DNA of 30,399 nt from JAVBNJ01 sp031551625 (GTDB taxonomy: Bacteria; Bacteroidota; Bacteroidia; Bacteroidales; UBA932), in assembly GCA_031551625.1 (NCBI GenBank), contig JAVBNJ010000007.1:1-30399 (forward strand), in the 5' to 3' direction. This document shows positions 15,705 to 23,554 of this stretch, piece by piece (position 1 is the stretch's first letter; every line of letters begins with the position of its first letter). A program made the translations under genes and the position numbers. The notes beneath the pieces were generated by a model. The model worked only from the letters and a program-made list of their open reading frames with translations. It had not been told where the DNA came from and searched no databases.

Positions 15705-16538
15705 TTACTTCAGCAACTTCAAATATTTTTTGTTACCTGCATTATAAATACACATATAGCCACGTTGCAACATATCAGTTTCTGAAAGGCCATGCGGCAA
15801 GCGCTGCGGGTAATAGCGCACCAGTTCTTGCGGGTGAATGTAGAATAATTGCGGTGCAGTATTTTCAATAAACGAAAAATTTAGTTTTTCGTAGCTGCGG
15901 CCGACCGACCAGTCGCGGTCGGCATAGCTCATGATATCGTCGGGCTGCACATCGGCGATGAATTGCGCCAACAACTTGCCCAACCCTCCGGTAACCACAT
16001 GGCCTGCAAGATTTGCAAAGCGCACCAGCTCGTAGGAATTATAAACAACACCATTGCGCGGCAACGGACGTACCGCGCTGAACGAAGCAGCCGCCACTAA
16101 TTTTCCGTGGTGGAATAATCCATACTTGTATTTCGCCTGTGGCGATCCATGCAGGTGATTGGCTTGCAGGAAGGCTTGCAGTGTTGGTTTGTCAATTGTT
16201 TTAACAATTGTTTGCCGTGCATGGATGCGGACAAACTCGCCGAGCAGCGAGCGCAGGCGCGAAAGCGCCAACGGGCGTTGCGTACACCACACATCTTCCC
16301 ATAAATGAATCAACTGAATGCCGCGCTTCTCGTAATCCTCCGAGAGGGCTTGAAATTGCAGAGGGTTTTGTGAATAATCGGCTAACGGAACAATGTGAAT
16401 GTGGAGTTTTTTTTCGTCGAAGCGGATGAACGGGAAATCAGCTGTCAACGGACAACCAATGCCCGTCAACGCTGCCAAAACATCATTATATATATTTTTG
16501 TCCACGAATTTCACTAATTTTATAATACAACAATACAT
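15705..16538 (-). CDS. Homing-endonuclease-like protein (Vsr/Hef-type C-terminal module)
   Basis: A 277-aa protein. The middle has RGIQLIHLWEDVW, then SRLRSLLG, a KTIDKPTLQAFLQANHLHG segment, and the C-terminal half has SYADRDWSVGRSYEKLNF and IYNAGNKKYL. These segments match the C-terminal module of phage and intron Vsr-like homing endonucleases, which read similarly (SYADxRWSxGxxYEKLGF, then YDCGNK). The catalytic Vsr core normally found before this module (EYNGLYWH type) is not visible. So this may be a domesticated protein without nuclease activity. The frame is open to 16601, but that start lies in a REP repeat; I chose the ATG at 16538. The real start may be still later, because the 5' end runs over CACGAAT-type repeats. 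Confidence 0.6.
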   Translation of the reverse strand: MYCCIIKLVKFVDKNIYNDVLAALTGIGCPLTADFPFIRFDEKKLHIHIVPLADYSQNPLQFQALSEDYEKRGIQLIHLWEDVWCTQRPLALSRLRSLLGEFVRIHARQTIVKTIDKPTLQAFLQANHLHGSPQAKYKYGLFHHGKLVAAASFSAVRPLPRNGVVYNSYELVRFANLAGHVVTGGLGKLLAQFIADVQPDDIMSYADRDWSVGRSYEKLNFSFIENTAPQLFYIHPQELVRYYPQRLPHGLSETDMLQRGYMCIYNAGNKKYLKLLK

Positions 16539-16560
16539 CAAACACAAAATTTTCACGAAT

Positions 16561-16692
16561 AGGCCGTAGGCCTTGCATATCAATAGAACAATATATTCCA
16601 TTGGGCTTGCCCGTAGGGCATCAAGGTTAATGTCCTAACGGACAACAAACAGGTGGCCATTTTTCCTATTGATATTATTTCCCTACGGGAAA
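16561..16692. repeat. Two REP-like units in inverted arrangement
   Basis: Left unit (minus orientation): AGGCCGTAGGCCT (16561-16573), ATATCAATAG, then TGCCCGTAGGGCA (16608-16620). Right unit (plus): TTAA, TGTCCTAACGGACA (16631-16644), CTATTGATAT, then TTTCCCTACGGGAAA (16678-16692). The units meet head to head near 16625. Stem bases vary (GCCC, GTCC, GGCC) but pairing is kept. No transposase is adjacent. Confidence 0.85.
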
Positions 16693-16706
16693 AGAAACAA
16701 AATAAT

Positions 16707-17072
16707 CTATTTCTTAAATATAAAAAACACGGCTAATACCAAAAATATAAAACCGATGAGATGATTGGGGCGCAGGGTTTCGGTTTTAAAAAACAGGAGC
16801 GTAAACACCGTAAATACCGTAAGGGTAATCACTTCCTGAATCACTTTCAACTGCCACAAGTTGAACGGGCCGCCGTTGTCGATAAAACCAATTCGATTGG
16901 CCGGCACCTGAAAGCAATATTCAAACAGCGCAAAGCCCCAACTGACTAAAACAATAGCTGCCAGCCCGAGGTTCCAGCCCCAATGTTTAAACTTCAAGTG
17001 ACCGTACCATGCAAAAGTCATAAAAATATTGGAAATAACCAGTAAGGAGATTGTGAGAATAGCGCGTTTCAT
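16707..17072 (-). CDS. DUF486 family membrane protein
   Basis: A 121-aa protein with four hydrophobic segments, belonging to DUF486 (drug/metabolite-transporter-like superfamily, PF04342). The typical core is TFAWYGHLK, then WGFALFEYCFQVPANRIG and the later FNLWQLKVIQEVITL. Length (about 110-120 aa) is normal for the family. It is probably an inner-membrane protein of unknown transport role. It sits between the REP repeat pair and the TPP riboswitch of the divergent thiamine operon. Confidence 0.92.
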   Translation of the reverse strand: MKRAILTISLLVISNIFMTFAWYGHLKFKHWGWNLGLAAIVLVSWGFALFEYCFQVPANRIGFIDNGGPFNLWQLKVIQEVITLTVFTVFTLLFFKTETLRPNHLIGFIFLVLAVFFIFKK

Positions 17073-17156
17073 TGCTTAAAAATTTCTGCAAAAGTACGCA
17101 AAACCAATGAATTTCTACAATTCTTAATTCCTAATTTTTAATTTCTAATTATTTTG

Positions 17157-17164
17157 TACCTTTG
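17157..17164 (+). promoter_or_regulatory. -7 box of the thiamine operon promoter
   Basis: TACCTTTG matches TAnnTTTG and ends 7 bases before the start of the TPP riboswitch, so transcription would begin at the edge of the aptamer. The -33 region is only weakly T-rich. Confidence 0.6.
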
Positions 17165-17170
17165 CGCCGA

Positions 17171-17253
17171 CATTTGGGGGTGCTCATTGCAAACCAGTGG
17201 GCTGAGATTATACCCTTACAACCTGATGCAGGTAATGCTGCCGTAGGGAATTG
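17171..17253 (+). ncRNA. TPP riboswitch (THI element)
   Basis: The conserved THI-box blocks appear in order: GGGGGTGC, GGGCTGAGATTATACCC (the CUGAGA sensor helix), ACCTGATGCAGGTAATGC and GCCGTAGGGA. Together they form the three-way TPP aptamer. About 55 bases separate it from the TonB receptor ATG at 17310, enough for a translational or attenuation switch. TPP binding should lower expression of the receptor and PnuT genes. Confidence 0.95.
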
Positions 17254-17309
17254 TGTAAGTTTTATCTCTTTTGAAATCCCCTTTTTTATTAAACTTAAAT
17301 TCATTTTTA

Positions 17310-19505
17310 ATGAAAAAGGTATTATTTACCGCAAGCGCATTGCTTGTATGCAGCCTTGCTCAAGGCCAAACAAAAGCCACCATGCTGGATAGTGTGGTGG
17401 TATCGGCCACACGCGCCACAGCCAAAACACCGGTGGCGCAGACAACCATCTATCAACAACAAATCGACGAACAGCGCGTAGGTCGTGAGATGCCATACCT
17501 GCTGGAAATGCTGCCGTCAATTGTCAGCTACTCAGACAACGGAACCGGCGTAGGCAGCACCAGCTTCCGCATCCGTGGGACAGACCCAAGCCGCACCAAT
17601 ATCAGTATCAACGGCGTGCCGCTCAACGATGCCGAAAGCCAAACGGTGTTTTGGGTAAACATCCCTGACTTAGGAGCCGTCAGCAAATCGCTGCAAGTGC
17701 AACGCGGAGCCGGGACCTCGCCATTCGGCGGCAGTGCGTTCGGTGGGTTACTCAATATCGAGACACGCGAAACGCCGCTGCAACCGGGAGCATCGTTCGA
17801 AGGGTCATACGGATCGTTCAACACCTGGAACGTAGCGGCCAATGCCGCGACCGGCCTGTTGCGCGATGCGTTTGCATTCGATGCCCACTACGAATATGTA
17901 TCGAGCGATGGCTACCTTTACAACAGCGGACTGTGGCAACAAAACATGAAGATCAACGGGCGCTGGCAAGGTAAGAATCATTTATTACGGGCTTCGGTAC
18001 TGTATGGCGAGCAACACTCGCACCTGACCTTCGAAGGCGTGCCTTTCGATTCGTTGGAAACCAACCGCCGTTATAACCTGTCGGGCATCCACGGCAATAA
18101 CCAGTATTACCCCAACGAAACCGACAATTATCAGCAGTTGCATGCCAATATCCGCTACACACAAAAACTAAGCGAGGCTTGGAAATTGGATGCGACATTG
18201 TACTACACCAAAGGCAAAGGGTATTACGAACAGTACAAAGAAAACACAAGCCTTTCTAAATATGGACTACAGTCGCCGGTTATAGATAGTGTAACGTATA
18301 AGAAGAGCGACCTTATCCGGCAAAAGGGGCTGGATAACGATTTCTACGGATTGAACCTTGCCGCTTTCTACGATACCGAACGCCTGCACCTGATATTGGG
18401 CGGAGCCGCCAGCCGCTACGACGGCGACCACTACGGGAAAGTACGCTGGACACAGTTGAACACGGGTAGCATCCCGTACGACTACGATTGGTACGACAAC
18501 ACTGGCGTAAAAGATGAATACAGCATGTTTGCCAAGGCATCGTACGATGTGCTGCCATCACTGTCGTTGTTTGCCGATGTGCAATTGCGCGGCGTAAATT
18601 TCAAAATGAATGGCATGGACGACGATTATTACGAGAAACAACCATACGGCCTGTTGGACACCACGTATAACTGGTTGTTCTGCAATCCGAAAATCGGGCT
18701 GACTTATTCGCCCAACAGCCAGCACAGCGCTTTTGCTTCGTTTGCCATGGCCAATCGCGAACCCAACCGCAGCGACCTGAAAGATGCCGACAAAAACGGC
18801 ATCCGCACGCCGGCACAGGCCGAAACATTGTATGACTGGGAAGCCGGTTACACCTACCGCCCATCGTTCGGACATTTCAGCGCAGTACTTTACTACATGA
18901 AGTACCGTAACCAAATTGTAGCTACCGGCCGTGTAAACGATGCCTACCGCGCTATTATGGAAAACATCCCCGACAGTTACCGCGCAGGTATTGAGCTGAT
19001 GGCCGCCGTGCGCCCCGTAAAACCATTGCAACTGGAAGCTACTTTTACATGGAGCCGCAACAAACTGAAAGATTACACCAATTATGTGGACGAAGACTAC
19101 GGCGCCACACAACGCGCGGAACACTTCGACGAGGTAACAATAGCTTACTCGCCCGACATGGTTGGTTCGGCAGCTGTCCGTTATTTTCCGCTTACCAACT
19201 TATCGCTGGCGCTAACCGGAAAGTATGTGAGCCGGCAGTATTATGACAATACGGCCAACAACAGCCGGAGTATCGACCCGTATTTTACGGCCAATTTCCA
19301 GGCCAACTACGATTTTGAAATTGCAAAAAAAATGAATTGCTTTGTGCAATTTTCGTTGAATAATTTGTTTAATGCAAAGTATTGCACATGGGCGTTTGTG
19401 AACTACCGCAGCACGTTCTCGGACGGCAGCCCCGACTACCAGGAACTGCGTTACTTTCCGCAAGCGACGATAAATGCAATGGTGAAAGTGGGAGTAAAAT
19501 TTTAG
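17310..19505 (+). CDS. TonB-dependent receptor, thiamine-type (OMR1)
   Basis: A 731-aa outer-membrane receptor that likely takes up thiamine or its derivatives. A signal peptide (1-20, ending AQGQ) is followed directly by a TonB box-like segment DSVVVSATR. Residues about 35-150 form the plug (FRIRGTDPSRTNISINGVPLND, then QRGAGTSPFGGSAFGGLLNIETR), and the rest is a 22-strand barrel ending in phenylalanine. Placement behind a TPP riboswitch and before a PnuC-like transporter matches the OMR1-PnuT thiamine locus described for Bacteroidetes, where a thiamine pyrophosphokinase gene often follows. The start at 17310 is preferred because upstream in-frame codons run back into the expression platform. 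Confidence 0.92.
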   Translation: MKKVLFTASALLVCSLAQGQTKATMLDSVVVSATRATAKTPVAQTTIYQQQIDEQRVGREMPYLLEMLPSIVSYSDNGTGVGSTSFRIRGTDPSRTNISINGVPLNDAESQTVFWVNIPDLGAVSKSLQVQRGAGTSPFGGSAFGGLLNIETRETPLQPGASFEGSYGSFNTWNVAANAATGLLRDAFAFDAHYEYVSSDGYLYNSGLWQQNMKINGRWQGKNHLLRASVLYGEQHSHLTFEGVPFDSLETNRRYNLSGIHGNNQYYPNETDNYQQLHANIRYTQKLSEAWKLDATLYYTKGKGYYEQYKENTSLSKYGLQSPVIDSVTYKKSDLIRQKGLDNDFYGLNLAAFYDTERLHLILGGAASRYDGDHYGKVRWTQLNTGSIPYDYDWYDNTGVKDEYSMFAKASYDVLPSLSLFADVQLRGVNFKMNGMDDDYYEKQPYGLLDTTYNWLFCNPKIGLTYSPNSQHSAFASFAMANREPNRSDLKDADKNGIRTPAQAETLYDWEAGYTYRPSFGHFSAVLYYMKYRNQIVATGRVNDAYRAIMENIPDSYRAGIELMAAVRPVKPLQLEATFTWSRNKLKDYTNYVDEDYGATQRAEHFDEVTIAYSPDMVGSAAVRYFPLTNLSLALTGKYVSRQYYDNTANNSRSIDPYFTANFQANYDFEIAKKMNCFVQFSLNNLFNAKYCTWAFVNYRSTFSDGSPDYQELRYFPQATINAMVKVGVKF

Positions 19506-19629
19506 CCCCCCAACCCCAAAAGGGGGCTTAGAACAATCGCAACAAGATAACTACATGCACAAAAATAAAAACAACAACTATGTTTGAAAGTTTAATTGAA
19601 ACTCTCCACCCCCTTTGGGGGTTGGGGGG
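19505..19629. repeat. 21-bp inverted repeat around the pnuT start
   Basis: The arm at 19506-19526 (CCCCCCAACCCC then AAAAGGGGG) and the complement of 19609-19629 differ at one position in 21. The left arm follows the receptor stop directly; the right arm is inside pnuT and encodes about residues 10-17 (HPLWGLGG). Each arm can also fold on itself (C-run with G-run). C/G-rich AACCCC repeats of this sort are widespread in some Bacteroidota. In mRNA the arms could pair and place the pnuT ATG in the loop. Confidence 0.8.
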
Positions 19630-20200
19630 ATTTGTTGAAATTATTGGCGCATTACTTGCACTGCTGTATCTTTGGCTGGAGATACGGCAGCGCAATGCAA
19701 TGTGGATTGTAGGGATCCTGTCGTCGTTATTTTATGTATATATTTTCTATCATGCAAAAATTTATGCCGATATGGGTATGAATGTGTACTACGCACTGGC
19801 CAGTTTTTACGGGCTTTACAGATGGAAGCATCCCTCACGCTCCACAAAGAGTGGAGAGGAGCGATCCAACATACTAACTGTTATGCACACCCCATTGAAA
19901 ACCGCGATGCGATTGGCGATTATAGCCGTTGCATTGTGGGGCGCCATCACGTTTGTATTGACACGCTTTACCGATTCGCCGGTACCGTACATTGATTCGA
20001 TAATTACCACATTGAGTATTATAGCCACATGGATGCTGGCTCAAAAATACATAGAACAGTGGTGGGTATGGACGGCGGTAAATGTTATCTCTACCGGGCT
20101 GTTTTTCTACCGCGGCCTCTACCCTACTATGATATTATACGCGATCTATAGCATGGCCTCGGTAATCGGGTCTTTCCAGTGGCGGAAGACGATGGTGTAA
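19580..20200 (+). CDS. pnuT: PnuT thiamine transporter (PnuC family)
   Basis: A 206-aa membrane protein of the PnuC/PnuT family with about seven helices. Hallmarks are EIIGALLALLYLWLEIRQRNAMW near the N-terminus, NVYYALASFYGLYRW, and the C-terminal EQWWVWTAVNVISTGLFFYRGL. PnuC members move nicotinamide riboside. The position directly after a TPP riboswitch and an OMR1 receptor marks this one as the thiamine-carrying PnuT type, importing thiamine across the inner membrane. A 74-base gap separates it from the receptor and no promoter is seen there. Part of the N-terminus is encoded by one arm of an inverted repeat. A thiamine pyrophosphokinase gene, often third in such loci, is absent here. Confidence 0.9.
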   Translation: MFESLIETLHPLWGLGGFVEIIGALLALLYLWLEIRQRNAMWIVGILSSLFYVYIFYHAKIYADMGMNVYYALASFYGLYRWKHPSRSTKSGEERSNILTVMHTPLKTAMRLAIIAVALWGAITFVLTRFTDSPVPYIDSIITTLSIIATWMLAQKYIEQWWVWTAVNVISTGLFFYRGLYPTMILYAIYSMASVIGSFQWRKTMV

Positions 20201-20231
20201 TTTAGAGTTGATTTTTGTCAATGTCCGTAAT

Positions 20232-20741
20232 TTACGGCCTGCGCAACTCCGGAGGCCTTGCTCCTGGCGGCGGGGAAGACGGTTGCGTGGCGGGCATATT
20301 GGAAGGCGGAAGTGTTCCTTCGCGTTGCTGTTTTTTGAAATTATAATATCCCTCAACATTTTCCTTGACAATCATTCCCCACACGAAGCCGGCGGCTACC
20401 ATATTGAGAATACCATAAACTTGTAATTGTTGCTGTTCTTTTTGCAAACCACCTATCACTTGCTGCTCCATACGATCGACAGCCATGCGGTTGCGCAGGT
20501 ACAGCGCATCGCTTTGTTTAGCCGATTGCAGCAACGGGTCAACCGCAAATTCGAGCATACCACTTTTAGGCATCATATTTTCGAAACCGGCTGAGGGATT
20601 AAGCAGGTAGAGTTGCAACGACGGGCTAAGGCGCGGTTTAGTCACAGTAGCGGTGTCTTGCGCAAAACAGTTGAAAGTTGAAAATTGAAAATTGAAAATT
20701 ATCAACATGCAAAATATCAAAATATGTTGAACCCGTTTCAT
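20232..20741 (-). CDS. Small secreted protein of unknown function
   Basis: A 169-aa protein I do not recognise. The N-terminus is a signal peptide (about 28 residues, ending CFAQ). The middle has a possible amphipathic region (LRNRMAVDRMEQQVIGGLQKEQQQL) and one hydrophobic stretch (YGILNMVAAGFVWGMIV). The C-terminus is rich in proline and serine. Residues of the signal peptide (FNFQFSTFN) are encoded by a tandem TTGAAAATT repeat. It lies 63 bases upstream of the LptD gene start-side neighbour on the same strand, downstream of LptD in transcription order, and could share its transcript. Confidence 0.65.
   Translation of the reverse strand: MKRVQHILIFCMLIIFNFQFSTFNCFAQDTATVTKPRLSPSLQLYLLNPSAGFENMMPKSGMLEFAVDPLLQSAKQSDALYLRNRMAVDRMEQQVIGGLQKEQQQLQVYGILNMVAAGFVWGMIVKENVEGYYNFKKQQREGTLPPSNMPATQPSSPPPGARPPELRRP
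20669..20700. repeat. TTGAAAA tandem repeat inside a signal peptide
   Basis: About four near-perfect copies of a 9-base unit (TTGAAAATT, one copy TTGAAAG) lie in the 5' part of the small secreted protein gene. The unit length is a multiple of three, so copy changes would keep the frame. Confidence 0.6.
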
Positions 20742-20804
20742 GAGTACAAATATAGTATTTTTTTCGAAATTTTGAACCTTGAACTTTAAACCTGAAACTA
20801 TAAA

Positions 20805-23462
20805 CTAATAAACATAATAGTTCGTGCGTTTATCGTATTTCAGCAGGTCGGCAAGCATCGACGATTTGGCATTGAAGCGGAAGTTCCAACTCTGGTATTG
20901 CCCAAAAGGCGTCCAGCCAACTGCAAACTCGAAGCAGTGCATGTCGTAATGAATATTGAAAGTGGTAGTGGTAAGCTGCATGTTTTTAAAATCGAAACCG
21001 CTGGTAGCCGACAGGTCGAACTCTTTAGTAAGCTTAACCTGTCCATTGAAACCAAGCGACTGGATGTAGTTATGCTGCTTAATCCATTCGTTATTGGCCG
21101 TTTTGGTGTAACCGACATTGTAGGTAAACGAGTAGTTGAAGCCAAACGACCAGGGGGCCGAGAAGTCTTGGTAAAATAGGTACTCCGTGTAGAGGTAGTC
21201 ACCAGTTTCGGGGTCATAGCGGCGCACGCCGTCAAGTGTAGGAGGGTTATTCTTAAAGCCTTTTTCGCCACCTTTAAATTGATAGCCGAACGAAAAACCA
21301 GCTGTGGTAAGACGCATCAGCCCCTGGTCGGCGCTCAGTGCAAATTTATTGATACGATGTCCCTGGCTCACAGCATAGGGATCGAGCGTGGCATTGGCAT
21401 TGACGGCCACTTTACCGAGGATGTTGGTGCTTAATGATACACCGATAGTCGACAGATTCATGGAGTCTGCCAGAAAGTTGTAGCTACCCGACAGGCTGAG
21501 GTTATCAATGATTTTCAATTTTGTTTCGCCCCCATTAGTCGTATCTTTTTTATTGGCTACTTTCATTTCCAAATTATTGCCCAATGAAAAATTAAGGGCT
21601 GCCGTGCGGCCGGCCGATGGCGCGGAGTATACGCCGGAGTAAGCATTGTAGTTTACCGAATGCGGGTTGCCTTGATTGTCGACGTAGTAGTAGGTACGAT
21701 ACCCGTTAGCATACGTCCGGAGATCGGGACTGAACGAAGCACCGATACTTGGCGACATGATGTGACGGATAGCGCGGATATAGGCACCACGGCCAAACTG
21801 AAAAGTACCGTACAGACGTGTATTAGCCGATATACCAAAACCGTAGGCGTTTGTCACGTGAAATTCGCTAAAAGCGTTGCTCTTGATATCTTCGACACGT
21901 CCGGTACTGTCATTATACTGTTTTTCCAACCCTTGGAAATACATATTCATACTGTAGTTGAACGTGGGCGACACGGTTATATATTTCAGCACATTGAACG
22001 TGGGCAAGCCGATGGAGAAGTTATGCTTCATGCCGTTTGTCAACTTGTTCCAGAAATCGGGTTGGCCTACTTCGGATTCTTTGAAATTTATTTTATTGTC
22101 GAATGTAGTATTATAACCGATAGAAATTTTTTCGTAGAAGCGTTCTTTACCCACTGCCCGTTTGCGTTTAAACGGGTAGATGGTACTCATCGAGAAAGTG
22201 AAATTCGGCAATGTGATAGCATACGAACTGTCCTGCATATTCTGACTATGCGTGGCATTCACCGAAAGGTTAAACGGTGTACCTTCCCAGTTTTTGGCCA
22301 ACGAGATACTTGAGTTGGCATTGCTCTGCAAGGCATTCTGAGGATTAGTAGGACTATTGTAGCGGCGGAACGACGAGGTCATAAAACTCACGCTGGCGTT
22401 GAACGTGAGCGATGGGTTGGCTTTCGGGTCCTGCCGATGGCTCCAGTTGATGGAGAAATTGCGCGACTGCGAATAGTCGGTCGAGTTGGGGTCGCCCGAA
22501 ACACTTTCGGCAAACTGGAGGTTGAAAGTACCATCGAAACTATACATTTTTTTATACCGCGAAACGGCGTGCAGACCCCACGAGCCAAGTGTATAATAAT
22601 CGGCAGTGAGCGCCAGATCGAAATACTCTCCGAATACAAAATACCAACCGATACCTGTTACAAAGAATCCGCGAGAGGCTTCTTCGCCAAAAGTAGGGAA
22701 AAGAAAACCGCCACTGCGATCGTTCCGTTTTGGAAAAAATCCGAACGGCAACACCAAGGGGGTCGGCACATCTTCGATCACAAGGTATGCAGGGCCGAAC
22801 ACGGTTTGTGCATTCGGCTCGGGAACTACTTTTGCTTTCGTCAGGCGTAAATAAAAATGCGGATGATCAAGGTCGCACGTTGTGTATTTTCCACCGTGTA
22901 CGTTAATAGAATTATCGGGCATCTTTTTAATCACATCGCCATGCAAATAAGCATCGCCTTCTTGTGTAATGACATTGGTAATTTTGGCTTTACGCGATGA
23001 AAAGTTATAATATACATTTTCCATACGGTATTCGCTGCCGCCTTCTTTCATCACAGGGCTCCCAACCCATTTACCGGTGGTATCTTTCACACCTTCGGCA
23101 AATACAATACGGCTATCGACATTGTAGGCCATATACTCGGCCTTCATTTCCCTGTTGCCGTAGTTGACGGCTACATCGCCATAGTAATAAATCATGCGGT
23201 CTTTACCTGTGAAGTCGTAGACAGTAGAGTCACGGCCTTTACTGAACACGGGTGCATCAAGCGAACTTTTGCGTACAGGCACTGTATCTTTCTTAGTACT
23301 TATTGTATCTTTACGAAAAATAGTACTGTCAGAAAGTTCGGTTCTCAAACCTTCTCCCAAGGCAGGCACAGTGTCGCGCATATTGGAACGCTCTACCGCC
23401 CCTTGAGAAACTCCCGGCAGGAATAGTAAAAAGACAAATATGTATAAATATACCGCTTTCAA
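20805..23462 (-). CDS. lptD: LptD-like LPS-assembly outer membrane protein
   Basis: An 885-aa protein of the Bacteroidota LptD type. An N-terminal signal peptide (residues about 1-22) is followed by an OstA-like beta-jellyroll region (about 85-230: MKAEYMAYNVDSRIVFAEGV, then KGGKYTTCD-like NVHGGKYTTCDLDHPHFYL), and then a long beta-barrel with many alternating strands to the C-terminus. Its job is the final insertion of lipopolysaccharide into the outer leaflet, with a lipoprotein partner (LptE) that is not in the window. The block PFGFFPKRNDRSGGFLFPTFG is typical of the family, and the C-terminus ends in aromatic residues. It is divergent from the amidase gene. Confidence 0.9.
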   Translation of the reverse strand: MKAVYLYIFVFLLFLPGVSQGAVERSNMRDTVPALGEGLRTELSDSTIFRKDTISTKKDTVPVRKSSLDAPVFSKGRDSTVYDFTGKDRMIYYYGDVAVNYGNREMKAEYMAYNVDSRIVFAEGVKDTTGKWVGSPVMKEGGSEYRMENVYYNFSSRKAKITNVITQEGDAYLHGDVIKKMPDNSINVHGGKYTTCDLDHPHFYLRLTKAKVVPEPNAQTVFGPAYLVIEDVPTPLVLPFGFFPKRNDRSGGFLFPTFGEEASRGFFVTGIGWYFVFGEYFDLALTADYYTLGSWGLHAVSRYKKMYSFDGTFNLQFAESVSGDPNSTDYSQSRNFSINWSHRQDPKANPSLTFNASVSFMTSSFRRYNSPTNPQNALQSNANSSISLAKNWEGTPFNLSVNATHSQNMQDSSYAITLPNFTFSMSTIYPFKRKRAVGKERFYEKISIGYNTTFDNKINFKESEVGQPDFWNKLTNGMKHNFSIGLPTFNVLKYITVSPTFNYSMNMYFQGLEKQYNDSTGRVEDIKSNAFSEFHVTNAYGFGISANTRLYGTFQFGRGAYIRAIRHIMSPSIGASFSPDLRTYANGYRTYYYVDNQGNPHSVNYNAYSGVYSAPSAGRTAALNFSLGNNLEMKVANKKDTTNGGETKLKIIDNLSLSGSYNFLADSMNLSTIGVSLSTNILGKVAVNANATLDPYAVSQGHRINKFALSADQGLMRLTTAGFSFGYQFKGGEKGFKNNPPTLDGVRRYDPETGDYLYTEYLFYQDFSAPWSFGFNYSFTYNVGYTKTANNEWIKQHNYIQSLGFNGQVKLTKEFDLSATSGFDFKNMQLTTTTFNIHYDMHCFEFAVGWTPFGQYQSWNFRFNAKSSMLADLLKYDKRTNYYVY

Positions 23463-23487
23463 ATATGGATATCCAAAATATAATTGC

Positions 23488-23495
23488 TATTTTTG
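23488..23495 (+). promoter_or_regulatory. -7 box upstream of the amidase gene
   Basis: TATTTTTG matches TAnnTTTG and lies about 60 bases before the amidase start. A -33 TTTG at the right distance is not seen. Confidence 0.35.
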
Positions 23496-23554
23496 CAAAA
23501 TATAACTGACAAAGTTAGCAAAAGATTTTAAGATTATACTTAATTAATTCCTGA

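Noticed and set aside
16539..16601. Longer N-terminus of the endonuclease-like protein
   Set aside because: The extra codons run across a REP-like palindrome and CACGAAT repeats, so they are probably not coding.
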